The notes: generated by a model not told the origin, from the sequence alone. 60,859 nt of DNA from Gammaproteobacteria bacterium (GCA_020846135.1 JADLEK010000061.1:1-60859), one strand, 5' to 3'. Positions 44,425 through 53,870 are shown, counted from the first letter of the stretch. Made by a program: numbers and translations.

Positions 44425-45009
44425 ATGCAAAAACGTCTACTTGTCTTGGCCATCGCTGGTTTGTCGATCCTGCCGATGCAGGCCAACGCCTGGCGCGGCG
44501 GCGGCTTTGGCGGCGGTTTCCACGCCGGAGCGGGCGGCTTTACCTCCTGGCATCACGCCGGCTACGGCGGTGGCGGCTATGGCGGCGCGTATCACGCCGG
44601 CTGGGGTGGGGCAACCCACGTCGGCTACGGTGGCGTCACTCATGTTGGTTACGGCGGCGCGTATCACGCGGGTTATGGCGGCGGCGCTTATTATCACCCA
44701 GCCTATGCTGCCGGTGGCTGCTGGGGTTGCAGCGGCTATAGCGCCGGGGCGGTGGCGGCCGCTGGCGTGGTCGGGTTGGCAGCGGGCGCGGCCATCGGCT
44801 CGGCAGCCAGCAACTCAACGACGGTAGTGCAGCAACCCGTCTATGTCACCGGCCCCGCCATCGGCAGCGAGGTGATGGCGTTGCCCGGCAGCGGTTGTGA
44901 CAGTGTCTCTGCGAACGGCATCCGTTACTATAATTGTGGCAGCGCCTACTACCAGCCACACTTTGGCAGCAACGGCGTGTATTACACGGTCGTAGCAAAC
45001 CCTTTTTGA
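44425..45009 (+). CDS. Gly/His/Tyr-rich exported protein
   Basis: A 194-residue protein with a signal peptide (LLVLAIAGLSILPMQANA). The first half of the mature chain is a low-complexity repeat of the type (Y/A)HAGYGG and THVGYGG. A short hydrophobic Gly/Ala helix follows (AAGVVGLAAGAAIGSAA), then a C-terminal domain with two Cys (GSGCDSVSANGIRYYNC). The His-rich repeats could bind metal. GGAGAT lies before the ATG. It is the middle gene of a three-gene set with DUF2092 and the 211-residue protein. Confidence 0.75.
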   Translation: MQKRLLVLAIAGLSILPMQANAWRGGGFGGGFHAGAGGFTSWHHAGYGGGGYGGAYHAGWGGATHVGYGGVTHVGYGGAYHAGYGGGAYYHPAYAAGGCWGCSGYSAGAVAAAGVVGLAAGAAIGSAASNSTTVVQQPVYVTGPAIGSEVMALPGSGCDSVSANGIRYYNCGSAYYQPHFGSNGVYYTVVANPF

Positions 45010-45039
45010 TTCAACCCACTCAAACCTGAGGAGAGCAGT

Positions 45040-45675
45040 ATGAAGAAAGCAATGACGTTGACTGTTTTAGCCGCCGCCAGCCTGTTGGCGACGACTGCGA
45101 TGGCCCAAGACAAGGCTCCGGCCGCTGCGCCGGCCATGGCGGCGATTGCCGACGCCATGGGTGCCCGCGAAAAAATGACGGCGGTGGGCGTCGTGCAGTC
45201 GGTGGATATGCGAAGCCGGTTGGTCAGCATCAAGGAATATCCAGACGGCAAGATATTCACCATCCATGTCGGGCCGGAAGCGCGGAACCTGGCGCAAATT
45301 GGCCCTGGTTCCGTCGTCAAGGTGGAATATCACGAAGCGCTGGCCTTGGCGCTCGAAAAAGTCCAGGGCGACGGTATTAACGTGCGGGAAGACACGGTGA
45401 GCGCTGGCCGCACCCCAGCCGGCGCATTGCCAGGCGCGACGATTGAGAACAACGTGAAGATGATCGGCACGATCATCGCGATCAACAAGGAAAAACGCAC
45501 GGTGCTGATTCAGGGCGCGATCCACCATGTGAGCTTGAAGATCCCGGCGGACATGGATTTGAAAGATCTGAAGGTGGGCGATCAGGTCATGGCGCATTAC
45601 GTTCAGGAACTGGGCATCGCAGTTGGTCCAGCGCCCACCCCGAGTCTCAAGATGCCTAAAGTCGGTAACGAATAA
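45040..45675 (+). CDS. Exported beta-rich protein of unknown function
   Basis: A 211-residue periplasmic protein with signal peptide (MTLTVLAAASLLATTAMA). Two similar small beta units are visible: VGVVQSVDMRSRLVSIKEY...VVKVEYHEALALAL in part, and IGTIIAINKEKRTVLIQGAI...VGDQVMAHYV. The repetition suggests two OB- or SH3-like barrels. GAGGAGA precedes the ATG. A hairpin at 45753 ends the run of three exported genes. Confidence 0.7.
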   Translation: MKKAMTLTVLAAASLLATTAMAQDKAPAAAPAMAAIADAMGAREKMTAVGVVQSVDMRSRLVSIKEYPDGKIFTIHVGPEARNLAQIGPGSVVKVEYHEALALALEKVQGDGINVREDTVSAGRTPAGALPGATIENNVKMIGTIIAINKEKRTVLIQGAIHHVSLKIPADMDLKDLKVGDQVMAHYVQELGIAVGPAPTPSLKMPKVGNE

Positions 45676-45752
45676 ATCGTTCGCCAAGACCAGCAATCTG
45701 GGCTTGGCATGGTTCAATTACCGGAAAATCCGATTATTTTGATCGGTAATGC

Positions 45753-45785
45753 AAGGCGGGTTAGGCGTTCGCTATAACCCGCCTT
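45753..45785. terminator. Hairpin between the three-gene set and the sulfatase
   Basis: AAGGCGGGTTA and TAACCCGCCTT form an 11-bp stem with an 11-nt loop, 78 bp after a stop codon. There is no T-run, so termination is likely but could need Rho. Confidence 0.5.
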
Positions 45786-45894
45786 GATGCTTTCCGGTTT
45801 CGGCGGGTTACGCGTTGTTAACCCGCTCTACGCTTCTGTTCGAATCAGGAATCGTGCTGCAGTCCGTCTGATCATCGTTTTGGAGGATATTTGT

Positions 45895-48669
45895 ATGAAA
45901 ATACTTTCGGTGACCTTCGTGGTCATCATGGGTCTTGCCGCAAGCCTCGTCCATGCGGCTGACCAAGGACCACGCCACCACGCGCAAGGTCAATATGACA
46001 CCGCCACCACCACCTACGTGGTGGTCGAGGGAGACGACCTCGACGCCATCGCCGGGCGCTTCGGTGTGACACTGGAGGAGCTGACGAAGGCGAGTAAGCT
46101 GAGTTCGACCAAAATCAAGGTCGGCCAGCAACTGGCCATTCCGGCAGGGACATCGGGCGATACCAAGGTGGAGGTCACCGGTGTTCTGGGCTCTCCCGCC
46201 GCCACCACCACCATTCCGGGCAACCAGCTCCCGGCACCGGCGCCGAAATTTGGCGGCGTGATCAAGGACGACGCGTTGCAGTCCAAACCCTGGTGGCCAC
46301 CGCGCGTGGTACCGCCCAAGGGCGCGCCCAACATCCTGCTGATCCTTACCGACGACGCCGGCTTTGCCGTTCCGAGCACCTTCGGCGGCGTGATCCCGAC
46401 GCCGACCATGGACCGCATCGCGGAGAACGGCCTGCGCTACAACCGCATGTTCTCCACCTCGCTGTGCTCGCCGACGCGCGCGGCGCTGATCACCGGGCGC
46501 AACCATCACTCGGTGGGTTTCGGCGTGATCGCCGAGCAGGCCACCGGCTTCCCCGGTTACAACAGCGTCATCGGCGTGGACAATGCGACGATCGGTCGCA
46601 TCCTGCGCGATAACGGCTACGCGACCTCGTGGTTCGGCAAGGACCACAACACGCCGACCTACGAAGCCAGCCAGGCTGGGCCGTTCACCCAGTGGCCCAC
46701 CGGCATGGGCTTCGACTACTTCTACGGTTTCGTCGGCGGCGACGCCAACCAGTGGGGACCGAATCTGTTCCGCAACACCACGCAAATCTATCCGTGGATC
46801 GGGCACGAAGGTACCTTGAAGATGGATCGATCCGATCCGAAGGCGGCCATCTGGCCAGTCACCGGTAAGGAGAGCTCCTGGAACCTGGTCACCGCGATGG
46901 CTGACGATGCCATTGCCTGGATGGACCGGATCCACCAGACTGATCCCGGCCAGCCAATCTTCATCAAGTACGCGCCCGGTGCGACACACGCGCCGCACCA
47001 CCCGACCAAGGAATGGGTGGACAAGATCCACGCCATGCATCTATTCGACGATGGCTACGAGAAGCTGCGCGAGCGTATCTTCGAGAATCAGAAGAAACTC
47101 GGCGTGGTTCCCAAGGATTTGAAGCTCACACCCTGGCCCAGCGACATCCTGACGCCATGGGACAAGCTGAGCGACGACGCGAAGAAGCTCTACATCCGCC
47201 AGGTTGAGGTCTTCGCCGCCTACGCCGCTTACAGCGACTACGAGATCGGCCGTGTGGTCCAGCACTTCAAGGATCTCGGCAAGCTCGACAACACGCTGAT
47301 CATCTACCAGAACGGCGACAACGGCACCAGCGCCGAAGGCGGGCCGGAAGGCACGTTCAGCGAGGTCGCGTTCTTCAACGGGGTGAAGCCGCCGGTGGAT
47401 GCGCAGATGAAGTTCTACGAGGCCTGGGGCACCGAACTGGCCTACAACCACATGTCGGCGGGCTGGTCCTGGGCCTTTGACACCCCCTTCGACTGGTTCA
47501 AGCAGAATGCCTCTCGGCTCGGCGGCACCAACCAGAACATGGTGGTGTCGTGGCCGGCGCGCATCAAGGACAAGGGCGGCCTGCGTGATCAGTTCATGCA
47601 TGTGATCGACCATGTGCCCACGATCCTGGAGATCACCGGCATCAAGGCGCCCGAAGTCGTGGACGGCATCAAGCAGAGGCCGATCGAGGGCACCAGCTAC
47701 GCCTACACCTTCGACAAGGCCAACGCCAAAGCGCCTTCCAAGCATACGACCCAGTATTTCGAGATGATGGGTCAGTGGGCGATCTACCACGACGGCTGGC
47801 TGCTGAGCACCAAGGTTGACCGCACGCCGTGGGATGCCTTCTCACCGGCCAACCCGGACCCGCTCAACAACCAGGTGTTCCAGCTCTATGACCTGAGCAC
47901 CAGTTGGAACCAGTCTGAAGACATCGCCGCGCAGCACCCGGACAAGGTCAAGGAAATGCGGGCGATGTTCCTGGAGGAGGCGAAGAAGTATCAGGTCTTG
48001 CCACTGGATGCGTCGGTGGGCGCCCGGGTAGCATCCGCACGTCCGAGCCTTACGTCCGGTCGCGACGAGTATTTTTACACGCAGCCCATGACCGGTCTGC
48101 CGCAGGGCGATGCGCCCTATCTGCTTGATACCTCCTACACCATCACTGCAGACATCACCGTTCCTGACGGCGGTGCCGAGGGCATGATCGTGACTTCCGG
48201 CGGGCGTTTTGCCGGCTTCGGCATGTACCTGCTCAAGGGTAAGCCGGTGTTCCTGTGGAACCTGCTCGATCTGGAGCGCGTGAAGTGGGAGGGTCCGGAC
48301 GCGCTCACGCCCGGTCAGCACACCATCGAGTTCGATTCCAAGTATGACGGGCTTGGGGTGGGCACGATGGCGTACAACAACTTCTCGGGCATCGGCCGGC
48401 CTGCGGACACCACCTTCAAGGTCGATGGCAAGGTGGTCGCGACCAAGAAGATGGAGAGAACGATTCCCATCATCCTGCAATGGGATGAGAGCTTCGACAT
48501 TGGTTCCGACACGATCACCGGCGTGAACGACGCGGACTACAAGCCGCCGTTCCCGCTGACGGCCAAGCTCAACAAGCTAACGATCAAGGTGGACCGTCCG
48601 CAGTTGTCGGCGGCGGACATCAAGAAATTCGAGGAAGCCTTGAAGAAGGTCGAGTCTGGCCGCGAGTAA
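45895..48669 (+). CDS. LysM-tagged arylsulfatase
   Basis: A 924-residue exported protein. A signal peptide (VTFVVIMGLAASLVHA) is followed by a LysM domain (residues 30-80, TYVVVEGDDLDAIAGRF... KIKVGQQLAIPA). The sulfatase domain opens with NILLILTDDAGFAVPSTFGG. It has the formylglycine motif CSPTR (Cys191) in SLCSPTRAALITGR and later YQNGDNGTSAEGG. The C-terminal 200 residues form a beta domain (TADITVPDGGAEGMIV). The Cys must be converted to formylglycine by FGE or a radical SAM maturase; neither is clearly nearby. LysM would hold it on peptidoglycan. GGAGG supports ATG 45895. Confidence 0.92.
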   Translation: MKILSVTFVVIMGLAASLVHAADQGPRHHAQGQYDTATTTYVVVEGDDLDAIAGRFGVTLEELTKASKLSSTKIKVGQQLAIPAGTSGDTKVEVTGVLGSPAATTTIPGNQLPAPAPKFGGVIKDDALQSKPWWPPRVVPPKGAPNILLILTDDAGFAVPSTFGGVIPTPTMDRIAENGLRYNRMFSTSLCSPTRAALITGRNHHSVGFGVIAEQATGFPGYNSVIGVDNATIGRILRDNGYATSWFGKDHNTPTYEASQAGPFTQWPTGMGFDYFYGFVGGDANQWGPNLFRNTTQIYPWIGHEGTLKMDRSDPKAAIWPVTGKESSWNLVTAMADDAIAWMDRIHQTDPGQPIFIKYAPGATHAPHHPTKEWVDKIHAMHLFDDGYEKLRERIFENQKKLGVVPKDLKLTPWPSDILTPWDKLSDDAKKLYIRQVEVFAAYAAYSDYEIGRVVQHFKDLGKLDNTLIIYQNGDNGTSAEGGPEGTFSEVAFFNGVKPPVDAQMKFYEAWGTELAYNHMSAGWSWAFDTPFDWFKQNASRLGGTNQNMVVSWPARIKDKGGLRDQFMHVIDHVPTILEITGIKAPEVVDGIKQRPIEGTSYAYTFDKANAKAPSKHTTQYFEMMGQWAIYHDGWLLSTKVDRTPWDAFSPANPDPLNNQVFQLYDLSTSWNQSEDIAAQHPDKVKEMRAMFLEEAKKYQVLPLDASVGARVASARPSLTSGRDEYFYTQPMTGLPQGDAPYLLDTSYTITADITVPDGGAEGMIVTSGGRFAGFGMYLLKGKPVFLWNLLDLERVKWEGPDALTPGQHTIEFDSKYDGLGVGTMAYNNFSGIGRPADTTFKVDGKVVATKKMERTIPIILQWDESFDIGSDTITGVNDADYKPPFPLTAKLNKLTIKVDRPQLSAADIKKFEEALKKVESGRE

Positions 48670-48688
48670 TCCGCATTTCGGTTGTGAA

Positions 48689-48726
48689 CCACTCGGGCCG
48701 CTTCCGAAAGGGCGCTGCCCGAGTGG
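48689..48726. terminator. Hairpin between sulfatase and phosphatase genes
   Basis: CCACTCGGGC and GCCCGAGTGG form a 10-bp stem with an 18-nt loop just after the sulfatase stop codon and 17 bp before the next start. It may reduce read-through within the cluster. Confidence 0.5.
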
Positions 48727-48743
48727 TGGTTTGGAGAGACTCA

Positions 48744-49661
48744 ATGAGTAAACAACTTCCCACTTTCACAGGCGTCATGGCGGCTTGCACCCTGTCCTTG
48801 ATGCTGTGCTCTAGCAATTCCGCAGTGGCCGAGACCGATGGACCGCCTAATCTTGCACCGGGCCAAAGTCTGGGTATCGCGCTGGATATCCCACCTGTGC
48901 CCAACCTGCGTGACGTGGGCGGCTACAAGACCCGCGACGGCGCAGCCATCGTCCGGGGGCTTGCTTACCGTTCCGATACCTTTCACCCGATGACCGCCGA
49001 AGACGACAGGAAGCTGAAGGCTCTGCGGCTGAAGAATGACTATGACCTTCGTACCGCGGCTGAAGCCAAGGCCGAGCCCGACCAGATGCCGCCTGGGGTC
49101 AAGTACCACCTACTGAATGTGCTCGCCGACGCCAAGTCTTCGGCACCGGCAGAGCTTGAAAAGCTATTACGCGAGCCGAAGAAGGCTAACGCAGCGCTCG
49201 GCGACGGGAAAATCGAGGCGCTTTTCATGGAAGGTTATCGCGAGTTCATTTCGCTGCCGAGCGCAAGGCAGTCCTACCGCACCTTGTTTCTATCGCTGGC
49301 GGACCGGAAAAAGTTGCCGGCGGTTTTCCATTGCACGACCGGGAAGGATCGTACAGGGTGGGCCGCCGCCGCCTTGCTCACGTTACTTGGCGTGCCACCG
49401 GAAACTGTCATGGAGGATTATATGCGCACCAACGAATACACCCTCCCGCAGTTCAAACGGACGATCGATGAATTTGTCGAGGCTGGTGGCGACCGCGACA
49501 TCGCTGTCGCGGTCTTTGGAGTGAAACCAGAGTATCTGGAGGCCTCTTTTGACGAGATGCGGAAGCAATACGGATCGATCGAAAGATACTTCTCCGATGG
49601 CCTGGACATTGATGTCGCCCGACAGCAGGTCCTCCGAGATCTGTTTCTTGGCGAGAAGTAG
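48744..49661 (+). CDS. Exported tyrosine-phosphatase-family protein
   Basis: A 305-residue protein with a signal peptide (GVMAACTLSLMLCSSNSAVA) and a protein-tyrosine/dual-specificity phosphatase domain. The P-loop is HCTTGKDRTG with nucleophile Cys197 and CX5R. NLRDVGGYKTRDG and RSDTFHPMT are landmarks of the tyrosine-protein phosphatase (YwlE-unrelated, PF13350-type) family. Being periplasmic it may act on phosphorylated lipids or polysaccharides. GGAGAG lies before the ATG. It is between the LysM-sulfatase and the LysM-DUF1254 gene. Confidence 0.9.
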   Translation: MSKQLPTFTGVMAACTLSLMLCSSNSAVAETDGPPNLAPGQSLGIALDIPPVPNLRDVGGYKTRDGAAIVRGLAYRSDTFHPMTAEDDRKLKALRLKNDYDLRTAAEAKAEPDQMPPGVKYHLLNVLADAKSSAPAELEKLLREPKKANAALGDGKIEALFMEGYREFISLPSARQSYRTLFLSLADRKKLPAVFHCTTGKDRTGWAAAALLTLLGVPPETVMEDYMRTNEYTLPQFKRTIDEFVEAGGDRDIAVAVFGVKPEYLEASFDEMRKQYGSIERYFSDGLDIDVARQQVLRDLFLGEK

Positions 49662-49745
49662 CGCAAGAGCTCTTCGTCTGCCTCGGTGACAGGGCAGACG
49701 GGAAATTTTTAGCGGTATTGACAGCAAACGAGGTAAACAAGAGAT

Positions 49746-51503
49746 ATGAATCCATCCAGCAGGTACCGACTGACAAAACGGATAGGGCTTACAGCGCTGG
49801 TCCTGTTTTTGAGCTTTAGTCTGGGCGCGGTTTACGCCCTTGGTGTCGGCACTGTGGTAGATACCGGTTCCCGCGAACATGCGCGAGGTGAGTACGACAC
49901 GGTGACCGCCACCTACGTCGTGGTCGAAGGCGATGACCTGATCGCGATCGGCGAACGCTTCACGATCCCCGTGGACGCACTGAAGGCACACAACAAGCTT
50001 GCTTCGGACAAGATCGAGATCGGCCAGAAGCTGGCCCTTCCTGCCGTGGCGCCGGATTCGGCGGCAACGGTCCAGTACAAGATGACCACGCCGATTGCAC
50101 CGGGCGTCGCCATACCCGACACACTTGAGACCTCGATCGGCACGCTGCACTCGAACGACGGCTTTCCGAACCCCGGCACCATTGAGAAAATCTACGACAA
50201 TCTGGATCGGTCGCGTGCGCTCCAGGCCTATCTCCTCGGCCTGCCGATCGTCAACCAGGCCAGCATGCGCGACTCGTTGCGCAAGTTCGGGCCGGACAAC
50301 CAGACGGATGTGATCTGGGAGGATCTGGTCGACTCCAAGACCGTGGAGCTAACGGCGAACGACAACACCGTCTACAGCTTCATTTGGCTCGACACGCACA
50401 AGGGACCGCTGGTCGTGGAAGTTCCGCCGAAAGTGCTAGGACTGATCGACGACTTCTGGTATCGCTGGGTGGCCGATGTCGGCATTACCGGCGCAGACAA
50501 AGGTAAAGGCGGCAAGTACCTGATCCTGCCACCAGGCTATACAGGTGAGGTGCCGAAGGACTACTTCGTGGTGCGACCGAGCACCTATGGGACCTGGATG
50601 CCGTTCCGCTCCTTCCTGGTCGACGGATCGCCCAAGCCGGGAGTCGAGTCGGTCAAAAAGACCCTGAAGATCTATCGCCTCGCCGATACGGCCAATCCGC
50701 CGCAGATGAAGTTCGTCGATGCCTCCGGCATTCCCTCGAATTTCGTCTATCCGGGCGATTACTCGTTTTGGGAGCTGCTAAACCAGGTCATCCAGGAGGA
50801 GCCGAGTGAGGGCTCCGATCCAACCACGCTCGGTCTGTTCGCCTCGATCGGCATCGAGAAGGGCAAGCCCTTCAACCCGGACAAGCGCATGAAGGAGATC
50901 CTGACCGACGCCGCCAACATCGGTGCGGTGACCGCGCGTGCCATTGCCTACAAGATGCGTGACAAGGCCGGCTTCCTTTACCCGGACAGTTCGTGGCGTG
51001 TGCCTTTCTTCGGCGGCTACAAGTTCGAGGTCTCTCCGGGGGTCGCCAACCTCGACGGCGCTGCCTTCTTCTACTACCTCGCGACCGGTGTAACGCCCGC
51101 AATGGCCGAGGAGATGGTCGGAAAGGGATCGCAGTACCCCTGGACCGCGCTGGATGCGAACGGCAACCCGTTCGACGGCGCCAAGACCTACAAGCTACAC
51201 CTGCCGCCGAACATCCCGGTGAAGGACTTCTGGTCGGTGATCGTCTACGACACTCAGACCCGCTCCATGCTCCAGACCGATCAGCAGGCCCCGAGCGTGA
51301 GCAGCCAGAACAAGGGAGTCAAGGTCAATGACGACGGTTCGGTGGATGTCTTCTTCGGCCCCAAGGCCCCGACAGGCATGGAGAACAACTGGGTGCAGAC
51401 GATTCCCGGCAAGGGCTGGTTCATGATCTTGCGCTTGTACGGTCCGCTGGAACCTTGGTTCGACAAGACTTGGCGTCCCGGTGAAATCGAACTACTGCCA
51501 TAA
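49746..51503 (+). CDS. LysM-tagged DUF1254/DUF1214 protein
   Basis: A 585-residue exported protein. A signal anchor (IGLTALVLFLSFSLGAVYAL) is followed by a LysM domain (REHARGEYDT, VVVEGDDLIAIGERF, KIEIGQKLALPA). The DUF1254 region comes next (AYLLGLPIVNQASMRDSLRKF, FIWLDTHKGPLVVEVPP) and the DUF1214 region last (KDFWSVIVYDTQTRSMLQTDQ, NWVQTIPGKGWFMILRLYGP). Its enzymatic activity is not known. The LysM module closely resembles that of the sulfatase upstream, so the same anchor was placed on two unrelated domains. Confidence 0.9.
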   Translation: MNPSSRYRLTKRIGLTALVLFLSFSLGAVYALGVGTVVDTGSREHARGEYDTVTATYVVVEGDDLIAIGERFTIPVDALKAHNKLASDKIEIGQKLALPAVAPDSAATVQYKMTTPIAPGVAIPDTLETSIGTLHSNDGFPNPGTIEKIYDNLDRSRALQAYLLGLPIVNQASMRDSLRKFGPDNQTDVIWEDLVDSKTVELTANDNTVYSFIWLDTHKGPLVVEVPPKVLGLIDDFWYRWVADVGITGADKGKGGKYLILPPGYTGEVPKDYFVVRPSTYGTWMPFRSFLVDGSPKPGVESVKKTLKIYRLADTANPPQMKFVDASGIPSNFVYPGDYSFWELLNQVIQEEPSEGSDPTTLGLFASIGIEKGKPFNPDKRMKEILTDAANIGAVTARAIAYKMRDKAGFLYPDSSWRVPFFGGYKFEVSPGVANLDGAAFFYYLATGVTPAMAEEMVGKGSQYPWTALDANGNPFDGAKTYKLHLPPNIPVKDFWSVIVYDTQTRSMLQTDQQAPSVSSQNKGVKVNDDGSVDVFFGPKAPTGMENNWVQTIPGKGWFMILRLYGPLEPWFDKTWRPGEIELLP

Positions 51504-51518
51504 GAACCTCGCTCCAAA

Positions 51519-51548
51519 GCCCCTCTCCCAAAACGAGAGGGGCGTTTT
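51519..51548 (+). terminator. Intrinsic terminator
   Basis: GCCCCTCTC and GAGAGGGGC (9-bp stem, 7-nt loop) are followed by G and TTTT. It ends the LysM-DUF1254 transcript 22 bp before the marC-like start. Confidence 0.85.
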
Positions 51549-51569
51549 CGTAAGGCTTCTATAGATACG

Positions 51570-52256
51570 ATGAATGAATCGCAAATCCTGAGCACCTATG
51601 CGGCTACCCTCTTTGCGCTGCTCAACCCCCTGGGAATGCTCCCAGTCTTCATTGGCTACGCATCGGGGTTGACCGTCGGGGTCCAGCGTTGGCTCTCTCT
51701 GCTCGTCTCCCTGACCGTGATGGGCTTGATGTTGCTCTTCCTGCTCACGGGGACGGAGCTCCTTCACTTCTTTGGCATCAGCATCGATTCTTTTCGGATG
51801 GCCGGCGGTATCCTGCTGCTCCTGATTGGTATCCACATCGTCACCGCAGATGCGACGAAAGGGTCTGAAAACCTGGGGTTGGAAGCAGGGCAAACCGATC
51901 TCGGCCAGGCCGAGTCCGTTTACCGGCAGATCGTCATTCCCTTCGCCTTGCCACTCTTGGTGGGACCCGGTGTCATCGCCAATCTGATCCTCTATGCCAG
52001 CGAGGCGGAGAAAATCAAGAGCCCAACACTATCGTTAGGGCTGATCGCCATCACCATTGCCATCTCGGCATTGCTGCTCCTGATCCTCCTGTCGGGCCGG
52101 TTCCTGCAACGACTCTTGGGCGATGTCGGCCTGAGCATTGTCACCCGTATCCTCGGATTGCTGGTGGCCGCGATTGGCATGCAGTTCCTCGTGACCGGTA
52201 CGTCGAATGTCATCGTGCAAACGATCGCGCCGGCCGTGCTGAAAATCCACCCATGA
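51570..52256 (+). CDS. MarC-family membrane protein
   Basis: A 228-residue protein with six predicted helices of the MarC/UPF0056 family. Landmarks are FALLNPLGMLPVFIGYASG, SFRMAGGILLLLIGIHIV and QIVIPFALPLLVGPGVIANLIL, with TRILGLLVAAIGMQFLVTG at the end. The function is unsettled in the family (suggested small-molecule transporters). ATG 51570 begins just after an intrinsic terminator, so it has its own transcript. Confidence 0.92.
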   Translation: MNESQILSTYAATLFALLNPLGMLPVFIGYASGLTVGVQRWLSLLVSLTVMGLMLLFLLTGTELLHFFGISIDSFRMAGGILLLLIGIHIVTADATKGSENLGLEAGQTDLGQAESVYRQIVIPFALPLLVGPGVIANLILYASEAEKIKSPTLSLGLIAITIAISALLLLILLSGRFLQRLLGDVGLSIVTRILGLLVAAIGMQFLVTGTSNVIVQTIAPAVLKIHP

Positions 52257-52397
52257 GCCGTCCCGAGTAAGGGAACAACTGGACATGGATTAGTGCATGG
52301 GGAAGGAGTGGCTTTTGGTGGCACTCTGCTCTGAAGGATGGAGCAAGGCCGCGCTTGTATCGTGCGTCTCAAGTCAACCGAGTAAGGACTGTCGAAA

Positions 52398-52865
52398 ATG
52401 AAGCCCAAGTTTTTGGAGTTCACACTGCTGCCGTGGCGGCGCTTCTTTGCCGCAGTGACGGTTTTAGCCGGTCTCTCTGCTGGCGGCGTCCAGGCCGCAG
52501 ACACCGGGCCACGTCACCACGCCTAGGGCCAGTACGACACCGTCACCTACACCGCAGTCGAGGGCGATGATCTGGTCGTGATCGGCGAGCGCTTCGAAAT
52601 TCCCGTCGAAGACTTAAAGGCGCAAAACAAGCTTGCTTCAAACGAGATTGAGGTCGGTCAGAAGCTGGTCTCAATTAAGTTCATAGCCGCTGCGGCGCTG
52701 GCTGTGGCGATTGTCCTGCTGACCTCCGACTTATCCTTAGTGGAAGCTAATGAGGAGAAAGAAAAACCCCAACTCATGTTGGTGCAGACGGCTAAAGAAC
52801 TTTTCGGCATTGAAAAAAAGATCAATCTGGTTGCTGGCGGGCGGGTGCCGATCCATGAATCTTGA
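52398..52865 (+). pseudogene. LysM protein gene interrupted by an in-frame amber codon
   Basis: From ATG 52398 the frame encodes a signal peptide (FFAAVTVLAGLSAGGVQAAD) and TGPRHHA, then TAG at 52524. It then continues without a shift into GQYDT and a LysM domain (TAVEGDDLVVIGERF, EIEVGQKL). The sulfatase has HHAQGQYDT at the same place, so CAG has become TAG. After the LysM the frame runs into a short hydrophobic segment and an acidic tail (VEANEEKEKPQ) to the stop at 52865, not into an enzyme. The downstream part may be a deletion fusion. Amber read-through is possible but not supported by anything else. Confidence 0.75.
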
Positions 52866-53001
52866 GGATTTCGCTAGTAAATTTGAGTTTTTGGACTACG
52901 CTTAATCTCATCCGCGCCATGACTATTCATGGGCGGTTGACGATGAACCGTCCGACGTGAGCGTTTTGTTACCTGCCTGAACTTCAGAGGAGGACAATAC
53001 C

Positions 53002-53424
53002 GTGGATCTGATCGCCGAACGTGTCGAAGTGTGGGCCGCCAGCCTCGAAGACAAACCTGGCAGCTTGGCTAATATCCTGTCTAGTCTGCGGGAAGCGGGC
53101 GCCAATCTCAACTTTATCCTCGCCCGGCGAGAGCCGGATCAACCCGGCAAGTCGGTTGTTTATGTTACCCCGTTGGCCGGCGATGCCGAACTCGAAGCCG
53201 CCGCTACCCTGGGTTTCAACCTGACCGCACGCGTGTACTCGGTGCGCGTCGAAGGCCAGAACCAGCCGGGAATCGCCGCCGGACTGGCATCCAAACTCGC
53301 GGCGGCGGGCCTCAATCTACGCGGTTTCTCAGCGGCAGTGCTGGGGACCCGATTCATCCTGTATATCGGGCTGGATTCCGTCGAAGACGCCGCGAAGGCG
53401 TTGACTGTCCTGCAATCGGTGTAA
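53002..53424 (+). CDS. Tandem ACT-domain protein
   Basis: A 140-residue protein made of two ACT domains (VWAASLEDKPGSLANILSSLREAGANL in part, then RVEGQNQPGIAAGLASKLAAAGLNLRGF). They normally bind amino acids to regulate metabolism. The GTG start has GAGGAGG 8-14 nt upstream. No catalytic domain is attached, so it may be a free-standing sensor. It does not obviously belong with the envelope genes around it. Confidence 0.85.
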   Translation: MDLIAERVEVWAASLEDKPGSLANILSSLREAGANLNFILARREPDQPGKSVVYVTPLAGDAELEAAATLGFNLTARVYSVRVEGQNQPGIAAGLASKLAAAGLNLRGFSAAVLGTRFILYIGLDSVEDAAKALTVLQSV

Positions 53425-53496
53425 GTCGAAACTTCCTGGGGCATCTATCAGCATTTCCCTGATTTCCCTGCCGCACCACCCCTGAGGAAAAACCCC

Positions 53497-53733
53497 ATGC
53501 TGACCTATCGTGTAACTGCTTTATTGTTACTGGCCGCGACCGCCATGCCGGCATTCGCCCAATCGCAGCTAGACCAAGAACTTATGGCGCTCCGCACCTA
53601 TTGCAAGGCCGACATCGAACGGCTCTGCCCGAAAGTGGAGCCGGGCGGTGGTAAGATCAAGGAGTGCCTGATGGCGCAAAAGGAACAAATGTCAGTCGGT
53701 TGCGCCCAGGCATTGCAGAAGCTGAAGAAGTAA
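53497..53733 (+). CDS. Small exported Cys-rich protein
   Basis: A 78-residue protein with a signal peptide (ALLLLAATAMPAFA) and a short alpha-helical body with four Cys (TYCKADIERLC, KECLMAQ, VGCAQAL). This is the pattern of Cys-rich (GLG1-type) repeats, likely one disulfide-linked helical hairpin. CCTGAGGA precedes the ATG. It lies between the ACT gene and the second sulfatase. Function unknown. Confidence 0.75.
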   Translation: MLTYRVTALLLLAATAMPAFAQSQLDQELMALRTYCKADIERLCPKVEPGGGKIKECLMAQKEQMSVGCAQALQKLKK

Positions 53734-53870
53734 CCCGGTACCCGTCATGGCCTTCAGTGATCACTCACGAGCATCGCGCTCCTCGGGTGCACAGGCCAAG
53801 GAAACCACGGCTTGAACGAGTGGCGTCTTGAAGAAATCCGGGTAGCCCTTAACCAGGTTACCCGGTAACA

